Notes: a model not told the origin generated them from the letters alone. DNA of 5,882 nucleotides from Gammaproteobacteria bacterium (GCA_013153955.1 JAADDM010000196.1:1-5882); one strand, 5' to 3'; shown: positions 1 to 5,693, counted from the first letter of the stretch. Numbers and translations: made by a program.

Positions 1-837
1 GTTACCCACTCAGGTCGCTTTCACGCCGATGAAGTCTTTGCCATCTCTATGCTGCTCATGCTAGAGGATTATGAAATTACGCGTACGCGAGATGAAGAGG
101 TGATTAAACAAGCAAAAATTGTATTGGATGTTGGTGCTGAGTACGACCCGAATACATTGCGCTTTGATCACCATCAAAATAGCTTTACCAAAGCGAGAGA
201 GGATGGAACGCCCTTTGCGACAGCAGGCTTAGTTTGGGCGCATTTTGGTAAAGAGATAATGGCATCAAAAGGCCTAACGGTTGATTACGAACAGACCTTT
301 GCGGTGCAGTGGGTTGATGATAAATTAATTAAAGATATTGATGCTGTTGATAATGGCCTGTTTACAGAGGACCCTCGCCCTTCCGTCTCAATGCTGGTCG
401 GTATGATGAATACCAGCTCAACAGAGGAGCCTGAACTTCAGGATGAAGCTTTTCAAAAAGCCATTGAGTTCACAACAGATATCTTAAATAACTTCATTAA
501 GGCGGCCATTAAGGAAGCTGAGGTTGTCGTTGAGCTTGAAGCCTGCCTAGACAGTGTAGAGAAGGGGATTTTAATCCTCGAAAAAAATCTACCTTTTAAA
601 GACTTTATACAGTCACACAAAGAGATTACCCGTGTCGTCTATCCAAGAAGCTCTGAACAGTATGGTGTTTACTGCAATGGCAGCGAGAACCACCTACCTG
701 AAAGGTTTAGAGGCCTTAGAGCAGAAGAACTTAATGAAGTAACAGGCTTAACAGATACTGTTTTTTGCCATAAATCAGGGTTTATGTCCGTCTGCCTGAG
801 TTTGGAGAGTGCTCTTTTCATGGCGAAAAGTCAGTAA
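1..837 (+). CDS. MYG1-family (UPF0160) DHH-like phosphoesterase / putative exonuclease, 5' end cut by window edge
   Basis: The frame is open from base 1 and ends at TAA 835-837, giving 278 visible residues. The first methionine in frame is at 49, but the conserved N-terminal motif THSGRFHADEV (visible residues 2-12) lies before it, so the true start is upstream of the window, probably by only a few residues. Seen further on are D-V-G (43-45), FDHHQ (55-59, the DHH-like metal-binding motif) and IDAVDNG (113-119). The tail contains FCHKSGF, the usual C-terminal MYG1 signature. Known of the family: MYG1 proteins are DHH-superfamily metal-dependent phosphoesterases, and the eukaryotic member acts as a 3'-5' RNA exonuclease in nucleus and mitochondria. 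The substrate of the bacterial members is not established as far as I know. No signal peptide is visible, so the protein is probably cytosolic. All motifs look intact and there is no frameshift. The family call is firm; the catalytic activity is inferred. Confidence 0.9.
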   Translation, partial: VTHSGRFHADEVFAISMLLMLEDYEITRTRDEEVIKQAKIVLDVGAEYDPNTLRFDHHQNSFTKAREDGTPFATAGLVWAHFGKEIMASKGLTVDYEQTFAVQWVDDKLIKDIDAVDNGLFTEDPRPSVSMLVGMMNTSSTEEPELQDEAFQKAIEFTTDILNNFIKAAIKEAEVVVELEACLDSVEKGILILEKNLPFKDFIQSHKEITRVVYPRSSEQYGVYCNGSENHLPERFRGLRAEELNEVTGLTDTVFCHKSGFMSVCLSLESALFMAKSQ

Positions 838-876
838 TATTCAACACCTTTTATCCCATTTGGCTTATCGATTTTA

Positions 877-908
877 TTTGAAAACAACCAGACCTGGTTG
901 TTTTCAAA
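877..908. terminator. 14-bp perfect hairpin after the MYG1 gene, probable terminator
   Basis: A perfect 14-bp inverted repeat (877-890 pairing with 895-908) encloses a 4-base GACC loop. The core CAACCA/TGGTTG is flanked by AAAA on the left and TTTT on the right, which is terminator-like on both strands. The stem is only moderately GC-rich, and the T tract is four bases inside the stem and not a long free run. It lies 40 bp past the MYG1 stop and 75 bp before the next start, so it most likely ends the MYG1 transcript. An mRNA 3' stabiliser or a leader element of the next gene is also possible. The remainder of 838-982 shows no convincing promoter or small gene. Confidence 0.6.
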
Positions 909-982
909 CTTGATAAATTCTCGGTAAAAAAAATCGGGTGGTTTAATCCAATCATAAACAATTACTTTATCCCAAATAGCCT

Positions 983-1255
983 ATGACATCACACCCCTCT
1001 TCAACAGAGCTTGAGAAAGCGATCGAACTACTACCCGAGATACTGACTCGAAATCTTGATCGAAACCTATGTGTCTGTAATGATGTGCCTAAACTCAAAA
1101 TTATTAAAGCCATTGTGGAAGGCGCTGATACAGCGGAGAAAGTGCGGGCAGAAACCTACGCCACAGATGGCAATGGATGCTGTCAAAGGCAGGTTGATCG
1201 TTTAATTGAATGTCTAGCGGTAAATGAGTCCGAGAAAGAGAAAAACAGCTCTTAA
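983..1255 (+). CDS. BFD-like [2Fe-2S]-binding domain protein
   Basis: This encodes 90 residues, most of them one small helical domain. Seen are CVC (Cys30 and Cys32), then a helix resembling PKLKIIKAIVEGADTAEKV, then GNGCC (Cys66 and Cys67), then a closing helix (QVDRLIECL). This is the bacterioferritin-associated ferredoxin (BFD) layout, C-x-C followed after about 33 residues by a second Cys pair, which in the family binds one 2Fe-2S cluster. In the textbook form the second pair is C-x2-C. Here the two are adjacent, and a further Cys77 follows. Proteins of this type act in electron transfer, iron release or cluster handling; the partner here is unknown because no bacterioferritin or reductase gene is nearby. 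The ATG at 983 is the only plausible start, because an in-frame TAG lies two codons upstream (977-979). No clear Shine-Dalgarno sequence precedes it. The tail (NESEKEKNSS) is charged and probably disordered. Confidence 0.85.
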   Translation: MTSHPSSTELEKAIELLPEILTRNLDRNLCVCNDVPKLKIIKAIVEGADTAEKVRAETYATDGNGCCQRQVDRLIECLAVNESEKEKNSS

Positions 1256-1289
1256 AAGGGATCTTTTTATAAAACAATTATCTCACATC

Positions 1290-1318
1290 AAAAAAGGCTG
1301 TCTAAGACAGCCTTTTTT
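1290..1318. terminator. Bidirectional intrinsic terminator between convergent genes
   Basis: A GC-rich 7-bp stem, GGCTGTC (1296-1302) with GACAGCC (1306-1312), encloses a 3-base loop. It is bordered by six A on the left and six T on the right, so each strand reads stem then U6. It sits between the stop of the BFD-like gene (1255, +) and the stop of the membrane-protein gene (1369, -). It fits a shared terminator for the two converging transcripts. Confidence 0.93.
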
Positions 1319-1368
1319 AATCCTTAATTCCATTCTTTCACTATCTTAATCTTTTATTTTAGAGCACT

Positions 1369-2763
1369 CTATTTAGAGATATAACGGTAAGGTTGTTCTT
1401 TAGGCTTAGCAGTAAACTCGGTTAACTCGGCCTGTAAAGACTTAACCTGACTCTGCATATGAGATTGTTGTTGATTCAAGGCCTGAAGCTCACGCTTAAT
1501 CGACTTCAGGACAGGAGCCGTATCTTTGCCACTCTGCTTACCTGATAAGCTCGCTTGAATCGCTTTAAGCGTCTTCCCCTGCTTTCTCACCAACCAAGAA
1601 ATATCATTCAATTTTTTTAGCTGTTTCGGATTTAGGGCAGCAGTGTGACTGGTTGCAAGCGTACTTGCTTGTAGCTTCTGTTGCTCAGAAAGAATCTTTT
1701 CAACCAAGGTTTTAAGACTTGCATAGTCAGATTGAATCGTTGCTAACTGTTCTGAAGAAGCCCCATGTGCATTAGCATTAGCATTAGCACTCGCATCACC
1801 CTTAACACTGTTTACAGCAGTGTGTTCATTCGTAGTCATGTGAGAATCGTGTCCTGAATCAACCACAGCGTGGCGTACGCCTGTATGCGACTCTGCTTGG
1901 TGTGGCTTTACATGACCAACCTCGGCGCTGATGCTCGGCGCTGCATGAATAGGGGTGCTATGCGTGTCTACATGAGCCTTCTCTACTACATGATGCTCAG
2001 GCGCTGTAGCGATAGCCTGCTCATCACCATGATGGTTCATAGATACGTTTGTTGTATGAGCTTCACTAGATTCAGGATGATTAGAGTCCGTTTTATGCGT
2101 TCCCACATCTTTGGTATGAGCTTGCATAGGTTCAGCATGTGCCATCGGTTTGGTAGGCACAACCTCCCCCTCTTCATAGACTTTCTTATGAATCTTGACT
2201 TGAGTCGGCTGCGTACTGTTTAATTTTTGAATGTCTGCACTTAAGGCCTCAATCAGCGTTGAAAGCTCATCCACCTTAAGGGTTATCTTTTTCGTGAACA
2301 GGGTATTTTCTGTTTGAATCACATCCAGTAGCTCTCCCTTAAACTGGGCTGACTCTTTACTATTCAGATAATAAAAATAGCCCATCACACTCAATGCAAC
2401 TAAATTAACGACCACAATGACACTCATTATGAGGGAGAAGCTACTTTTAGCCGCACTCAGCTCTTTAGAGGTGTTACGAATAGATTGACGCCAATTAAAG
2501 TTAAACTCATCTAACTCCAAGCCTTGCGCTTTAAGCTGATCAACCATTTTAATGGAGGCTTTAGCCGCAAGGTGACTTTGAACAGAGGCCTCTTGAGCTG
2601 TTTTTGCAGCCTCTAATGCTAATAGACCCGCATCTAAATCCGTATTTTGAGGTACGTTATCAGAGCTCACCTGCTCGGCAGCCTGAACGGCTTCATTCAT
2701 CTGTTCAGTGCTCGTTTCAAGTTGTTCAACTTCTTGTAGTAAATCGTCAACGATATTACTCAT
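1369..2763 (-). CDS. Unrecognised single-pass membrane protein with His-rich linker and coiled-coil ends
   Basis: I do not recognise a family for this 464-residue protein. Residues 1-105 are acidic to mixed and probably helical (DDLLQEVEQLE near the start, then an Ala/Gln-rich stretch 45-80). A single hydrophobic segment, about 109-132, is preceded by Arg92, Arg96, Lys100 and Lys106. The positive-inside rule therefore puts the N-terminus in the cytoplasm and the large C-terminal part in the periplasm. Residues 141-183 look like a coiled coil. Residues 192-333 are low-complexity and carry 21 histidines, plus an Asn-Ala run (326-332). Residues 335-450 are again coiled-coil-like and rich in Lys and Gln, and the protein ends YRYISK. 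There are no cysteines and no enzymatic motif. The start at 2763 is supported by AGGT seven bases upstream. The gene lies 103 bp downstream of the acidic-protein gene on the same strand and probably shares its transcript. A metal-binding, scaffold or envelope-spanning role is inference from composition only. Confidence 0.8.
   Translation of the reverse strand: MSNIVDDLLQEVEQLETSTEQMNEAVQAAEQVSSDNVPQNTDLDAGLLALEAAKTAQEASVQSHLAAKASIKMVDQLKAQGLELDEFNFNWRQSIRNTSKELSAAKSSFSLIMSVIVVVNLVALSVMGYFYYLNSKESAQFKGELLDVIQTENTLFTKKITLKVDELSTLIEALSADIQKLNSTQPTQVKIHKKVYEEGEVVPTKPMAHAEPMQAHTKDVGTHKTDSNHPESSEAHTTNVSMNHHGDEQAIATAPEHHVVEKAHVDTHSTPIHAAPSISAEVGHVKPHQAESHTGVRHAVVDSGHDSHMTTNEHTAVNSVKGDASANANANAHGASSEQLATIQSDYASLKTLVEKILSEQQKLQASTLATSHTAALNPKQLKKLNDISWLVRKQGKTLKAIQASLSGKQSGKDTAPVLKSIKRELQALNQQQSHMQSQVKSLQAELTEFTAKPKEQPYRYISK
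1769..1786 (-). repeat. Hexanucleotide tandem repeat (three units) encoding Asn-Ala
   Basis: Three perfect copies of GCATTA on the plus strand (sense strand TAATGC) lie inside the His-rich membrane-protein gene and encode the alternating Asn-Ala run near residues 326-332. The unit is six bases long, so copy-number change would alter linker length without breaking the frame. Confidence 0.8.
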
Positions 2764-2770
2764 ATATGCT

Positions 2771-2774
2771 ACCT
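2771..2774 (-). promoter_or_regulatory. Ribosome binding site of the His-rich membrane-protein gene
   Basis: The minus strand reads AGGT seven bases before the ATG at 2763, a short but correctly placed Shine-Dalgarno sequence. The 103-bp gap in which it lies (2764-2866) has no clear terminator, consistent with read-through from the acidic-protein gene. No convincing promoter was seen there either. Confidence 0.5.
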
Positions 2775-2866
2775 ATTCAAAAGGGGAAGTGTTTTAAACG
2801 GAGAAGACGTTATTTTTTAAGATAATGCCTCTCACGTAAAACGCCTTGATACTTAAAACCCCAAAT

Positions 2867-4351
2867 TTAAGATTTAAGTTCGGAAATTCTATCTTTTAAG
2901 GTTTGGTTCACCGCTTTTAAGCGACTATTGGTTGAGCGAATCGCCTCTAACTGTGAAGCGACCTCTTCAGTACTCAAACCACTCTCAATGCTAGCCAAAT
3001 CAATCGAATAACCCGCTTTCTTGGCGGCCTCAAAAGCGCGTTCAGCCGCAATAAAGGTATTTTCAATGGCCTGTTGAGTTTGTTCCGCAGAAGCTTGCGC
3101 TTTTTGAGTGGTCTCTAACGCAAGCTGAGTCGCTTCTTGGGCTGTCTGCATAACCTGTTCAGCAATCGCTTGTACCTCTTGATCAATCTGAATCGCCTCC
3201 TCCATCGAGCTAACCGATTCGCTGGTCTGCTCAATCACTTGAGCGGTCCCTTCTGGGCTCGCATCACTGTCAGCAGATACCGCACTCATGGCGTCCATCG
3301 CAGTCACATCTGCAGGAGCTTCAATGTTTGCTTCAATGTTTGCTTCAATAGGGGCTTCTAGTTCAACCTCCGAGACTGCATCTAGAATATCATCCATATC
3401 ACTTTCATCTTCAAGACTTACTTCGTCTTGTGAGTTATCAAGCGTAGGATCTACCTGTAATTCTGTCTCCAGATCCGCCTCTAAAGACTCAGAACCCATC
3501 TCATCAATCTCTCCATCGTCTAACGCTTCTTCCATTGAATCAGGCATCTCTAAAGCATCAAGGGCAGCATCGACATTATCTAAATCATCCCCTCCCCCCC
3601 CTTCTTCCTCAGCCACTTCCTCTGTCGTAGCTTCTGGAAGAGGCATCTCTATCTCATCCATGTCGCTCAAATCTAAATCACTGTCTAAGCTAGAGTCTAA
3701 GTTAGCCTCTAGGTCAGAGTCCACATCAGTCGCTATATCTAGGTCTGACCCCATCTCGTCCAACGTATCATCAACCATCTCTGATGGCTCTGGATTAATT
3801 GGCGATTCAGCCATCATCGCATCTAAATCAACTAGGCCTTCTAATTCATCAAGGTTATCCTCTTCCCCTGTCGCTTCAACGGGCACTTCAACCTCAGAGA
3901 CGGCTTCTATTCCTTCCTCTTGAACTTCAGTTTCTGCTAACAAGCTATCCAAGTCCATCTCATCTAAATCAGCTAACTCATCACCAACCTCTGCTTCAGT
4001 CGCGTTATCAGGCTCATCCACATCAATTTCTATCGCTGTTTCAGCCTCTGTATCACTATCAATACTGGCCATCAAAGCATCTATATCTGCAAGTTCATCT
4101 AAATCAGCCATTAAATCTACTTCAGACTGTGCCGCGTCCTCTTCCGTGGCAACTTCTTCAACAGCATCCGAATCGCCTAAGTTTTCTAACTCATCTAAAT
4201 CAGGCAGTTCAGAGAGCGAAGCCAGTAAATCATCCGCATCAAGCAGATCAGCGTCCTCAAGGGAAGCTTCCATTCCATCAGATAAATCTCCCATCATCTC
4301 CAACATTTCTTGGGTGGCTAGATCATCTTTTTCAACGTTTATATCTGACAT
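2867..4351 (-). CDS. Unrecognised highly acidic repeat protein with C-terminal helical domain
   Basis: I do not recognise a family for this 494-residue protein. By my count 136 of the first 370 residues are Asp or Glu, against one Lys (Lys8). Residues 9-416 contain no Lys, Arg or His, and no aromatic residue occurs before Phe433. A degenerate unit recurs: LDADDLLASL (37-46), ADIDALMASI (88-97), MDLDSLLAET (132-141) and VDLDAMMAES (174-183), with weaker relatives at 260-269 and 319-328. Residues 370-494 form an Ala/Gln-rich, probably coiled-coil tail that holds nearly all the basic residues. There is no signal peptide or membrane segment, so a cytosolic location is likely. The start chosen is ATG 4351, because AGGAA lies eight bases upstream. 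An in-frame TTG at 4369 would add six residues but would place that ribosome site inside the gene. The gene lies 79 bp after rluA. FimV-like acidic proteins were considered, but no LysM, TPR or membrane part is present. Confidence 0.82.
   Translation of the reverse strand: MSDINVEKDDLATQEMLEMMGDLSDGMEASLEDADLLDADDLLASLSELPDLDELENLGDSDAVEEVATEEDAAQSEVDLMADLDELADIDALMASIDSDTEAETAIEIDVDEPDNATEAEVGDELADLDEMDLDSLLAETEVQEEGIEAVSEVEVPVEATGEEDNLDELEGLVDLDAMMAESPINPEPSEMVDDTLDEMGSDLDIATDVDSDLEANLDSSLDSDLDLSDMDEIEMPLPEATTEEVAEEEGGGGDDLDNVDAALDALEMPDSMEEALDDGEIDEMGSESLEADLETELQVDPTLDNSQDEVSLEDESDMDDILDAVSEVELEAPIEANIEANIEAPADVTAMDAMSAVSADSDASPEGTAQVIEQTSESVSSMEEAIQIDQEVQAIAEQVMQTAQEATQLALETTQKAQASAEQTQQAIENTFIAAERAFEAAKKAGYSIDLASIESGLSTEEVASQLEAIRSTNSRLKAVNQTLKDRISELKS
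3318..3353 (-). repeat. 12-bp tandem repeat encoding E-A-N/P-I units
   Basis: Two perfect and one diverged copy of a 12-base unit (GCTTCAATGTTT on the plus strand) lie inside the acidic-protein gene and encode EAPI-EANI-EANI near residues 332-343. Copy number can change in steps of four residues without breaking the frame. The repeat lies just before the helical C-terminal part. Confidence 0.8.
3589..3601 (-). repeat. Homopurine G8-A-G4 tract inside the acidic-protein gene
   Basis: On the sense (minus) strand eight G, one A and four G run together and encode Gly251-Gly254 and the first base of Asp255. The rest of this gene avoids such runs. Gaining one G brings TGA into frame six codons into the tract. 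Losing one G brings TAG into frame seven codons in. The tract therefore has the structure of a slippage-prone on/off site, though whether it varies in cells cannot be seen from one sequence. Confidence 0.85.
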
Positions 4352-4359
4352 AACGGCGA

Positions 4360-4364
4360 TTCCT
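4360..4364 (-). promoter_or_regulatory. Ribosome binding site that fixes the start of the acidic-protein gene
   Basis: AGGAA on the minus strand lies eight bases before ATG 4351, an ideal spacing. It overlaps the codons that would follow an upstream in-frame TTG (4369). It therefore argues for the shorter 494-residue product beginning MSDINVEKDD. Confidence 0.7.
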
Positions 4365-4430
4365 ATCAATAATTTCAGGGGGTAATAACGAGGTTAAAGC
4401 ATTTTATATGCCACTCTACGCTCTCGGTTT

Positions 4431-5111
4431 TTATTCGCTTTCAGTCACTTTAAATCCAGAAGGAATTTCAAAGGTCACCCTTTCCTCAGTCTCAGGATGG
4501 CTCACCGTTAACGACGTGGCATGCAACATTAAACGTTCACTCATATTAAGTGAAATAGGATCGGCATAAAGGTTGTCTCCCAAAATAGGGTGGCCTAGTG
4601 ACTTCATGTGTAGCCTTAGCTGATGTGACCGCCCTGTAATCGGGGTAAGCTCAACTAAAAAGTGATCTGCGGCCTGTACCTGAATCTGCCAGTGGGTTTG
4701 CGCGTGCTTACCCTGTTTAAAATCAATCATCTGTAACGGCCGCTTCTCCCAGTCACAACGCATCGGTAATATCACCTCTCCTGCTCTCTGAGAAGGTTGA
4801 CCAGCGCAGATGGCATGATAGGTTTTCTGGGTTTTTCTATCCTGAAATTGACGGCTTAAATGGCGATGAGATTCCGCATCTCTTGCTAAAATCATTAAAC
4901 CAGAGGTATCCATATCCAAACGATGAACTATCTTTATCCCAGGGAACAGAGGTTCCAAATGAGACCCTAAGCACTCTTGTTTCTCTGGACCTCGGCCGGG
5001 AACGGATAGTAGCCCGCTCGGTTTATTGACCACAACAATATAATCATCTGAATAGTGAACCCAGCTTGGGTGAAAGGTAAACTGATTGGGTGTAGGGTCT
5101 GAAGCGTGCAT
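4431..5111 (-). CDS. rluA: RluA-type dual-specificity rRNA/tRNA pseudouridine synthase
   Basis: This encodes 226 residues, close to the 219 of E. coli RluA, which isomerises uridine to pseudouridine at 23S rRNA position 746 and tRNA position 32. Seen in order are the opening motif VVNKPSGLLSVPGR (27-40); the catalytic motif HRLDMDTSG (63-71) with the essential Asp66; the central ILPMRCDW-x-RP segment (114-125), which matches the RluA subgroup; and PITGRSHQLRLHM (157-169) followed by LGHPILGD. There is no S4 RNA-binding domain in front, which separates it from RluC and RluD. It is therefore very likely RluA itself, though a close paralogue with another target position cannot be excluded from sequence alone. 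The protein is cytosolic. ATG 5111 is taken as the start because the conserved block begins soon after it; the Shine-Dalgarno signal is weak. It is divergent from the phosphatase gene and is the first gene of the minus-strand block. Confidence 0.93.
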   Translation of the reverse strand: MHASDPTPNQFTFHPSWVHYSDDYIVVVNKPSGLLSVPGRGPEKQECLGSHLEPLFPGIKIVHRLDMDTSGLMILARDAESHRHLSRQFQDRKTQKTYHAICAGQPSQRAGEVILPMRCDWEKRPLQMIDFKQGKHAQTHWQIQVQAADHFLVELTPITGRSHQLRLHMKSLGHPILGDNLYADPISLNMSERLMLHATSLTVSHPETEERVTFEIPSGFKVTESE

Positions 5112-5120
5112 TTTATAAGT

Positions 5121-5141
5121 AGGCCTTGTAAACTAAGGCCT
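5121..5141. promoter_or_regulatory. 21-bp perfect dyad in the divergent rluA / phosphatase promoter region
   Basis: AGGCCTT (5121-5127) and AAGGCCT (5135-5141) form a perfect inverted repeat around a 7-base spacer. It sits centrally in the 57-bp gap between two divergent starts. It could be an operator for a dimeric regulator or a small hairpin in both leaders. Both promoters must be close to or overlap it, but no convincing -35/-10 pair was found. The regulator is unknown. Confidence 0.45.
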
Positions 5142-5154
5142 CTATTTTAAACCA

Positions 5155-5158
5155 AGGA
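5155..5158 (+). promoter_or_regulatory. Ribosome binding site of the phosphatase gene
   Basis: AGGA lies ten bases before the ATG at 5169, slightly long but acceptable spacing. It supports this start, which also gives the normal short N-terminus before the catalytic loop. Confidence 0.6.
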
Positions 5159-5168
5159 TTTATTAAAT

Positions 5169-5654
5169 ATGTCTAAAAAAGTATCTGTTTTATTTGTCTG
5201 TCTGGGCAATATTTGCCGTTCACCGACTGCACATGGTGTTTTTAGAAATTTAGTCATTGAAGCAGGCCTTGAAGATCAGATTGAAATAGACTCTGCTGGC
5301 ACTGCGGCCTATCACATTGGCAAGGGGCCTGACACCCGCTCAACTGCCGTTGCAAAGGAGCGTGGCATTGAAATGGCTGACCTAAGAGCCCGTAAAGTTG
5401 ATTTTGGTGACTTTTATGTTTATGACTATATTCTCGCAATGGATGATGAAAACTTTGCTAACTTAGAAGACCTTGCCTTGCCAGAACATAAGTCAAAAAT
5501 TCAAATGTTTTTAGAGTTCACCCAAGACTTTTCAGAGTCTGAAGTCCCCGACCCCTACTATGGTGGCGCAAAGGGATTTGACCATGTATTTGACCTAGTT
5601 GATTCAGCTTCACGGGGCTTACTTGAGCATATCAAAGCCAATCATTTAAACTAA
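5169..5654 (+). CDS. Low-molecular-weight protein tyrosine phosphatase
   Basis: This encodes 161 residues, the normal size for the family. The catalytic P-loop is near the N-terminus, CLGNICRS (11-18): Cys11 is the nucleophile and Arg17 binds phosphate. DSAGT (41-45) is the usual second conserved motif. VPDPYYGG (127-133) carries the general acid Asp128 and the aromatic pair that lines the active site. Family members hydrolyse phosphotyrosine on proteins in the cytosol. In bacteria, members paired with a tyrosine kinase control polysaccharide export (Wzb/Wzc type), while stand-alone members have varied or unknown substrates. No kinase or capsule gene is next to this one, so it is the stand-alone type and its substrate cannot be told. 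Arsenate reductase of the related fold is unlikely because the DPYYGG motif and overall layout follow the phosphatases. Confidence 0.94.
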   Translation: MSKKVSVLFVCLGNICRSPTAHGVFRNLVIEAGLEDQIEIDSAGTAAYHIGKGPDTRSTAVAKERGIEMADLRARKVDFGDFYVYDYILAMDDENFANLEDLALPEHKSKIQMFLEFTQDFSESEVPDPYYGGAKGFDHVFDLVDSASRGLLEHIKANHLN

Positions 5655-5693
5655 GTGCTTTGCAGACGACCCCTAGCAACCTGCTAACGGGTT

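Noticed and set aside
1870..2223. Open frame of 117 codons on the plus strand, rich in Met, Arg and Cys
   Set aside because: It is antisense to the His-rich linker, whose CAT codons read as ATG on the other strand and give many false Met residues. No homology is recognised.
3288..3923. Open frame of 211 codons on the plus strand, very rich in Ser
   Set aside because: It lies wholly antisense to the acidic gene. Reverse complements of Asp and Glu codons (GAT, GAC, GAA, GAG) read as Ser- and Leu-like codons and contain few stops, so a long open frame is expected from composition. No ribosome site or family motif is seen.
2867..4351. FimV/TspA-type polar hub protein as an identity for the acidic protein
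   Set aside because: The acidic repeats look similar at first sight, but there is no LysM domain, no membrane segment, no TPR region and no FimV C-terminal motif.
3799..4353. Open frame of 184 codons on the plus strand, rich in Leu, Pro, Gln and His
   Set aside because: It is another antisense shadow of the acidic gene in a different frame, overlapping the Ser-rich one. The composition is an artefact of complementing acidic codons.
4367..4369. TTG as the start of the acidic protein (six extra residues)
   Set aside because: The AGGAA ribosome site would fall inside the coding sequence, whereas ATG 4351 sits eight bases after it.
4146..4385. Small Ser-rich open frame on the plus strand
   Set aside because: It is antisense to the first part of the acidic gene and its upstream region. 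It has the same compositional cause and no independent support.
4392..4412. Possible promoter with a TATAAA-like -10 before the acidic gene on the minus strand
   Set aside because: No acceptable -35 sequence is found at the right distance, and the region is AT-rich, so chance matches are expected. Co-transcription with rluA is equally possible.
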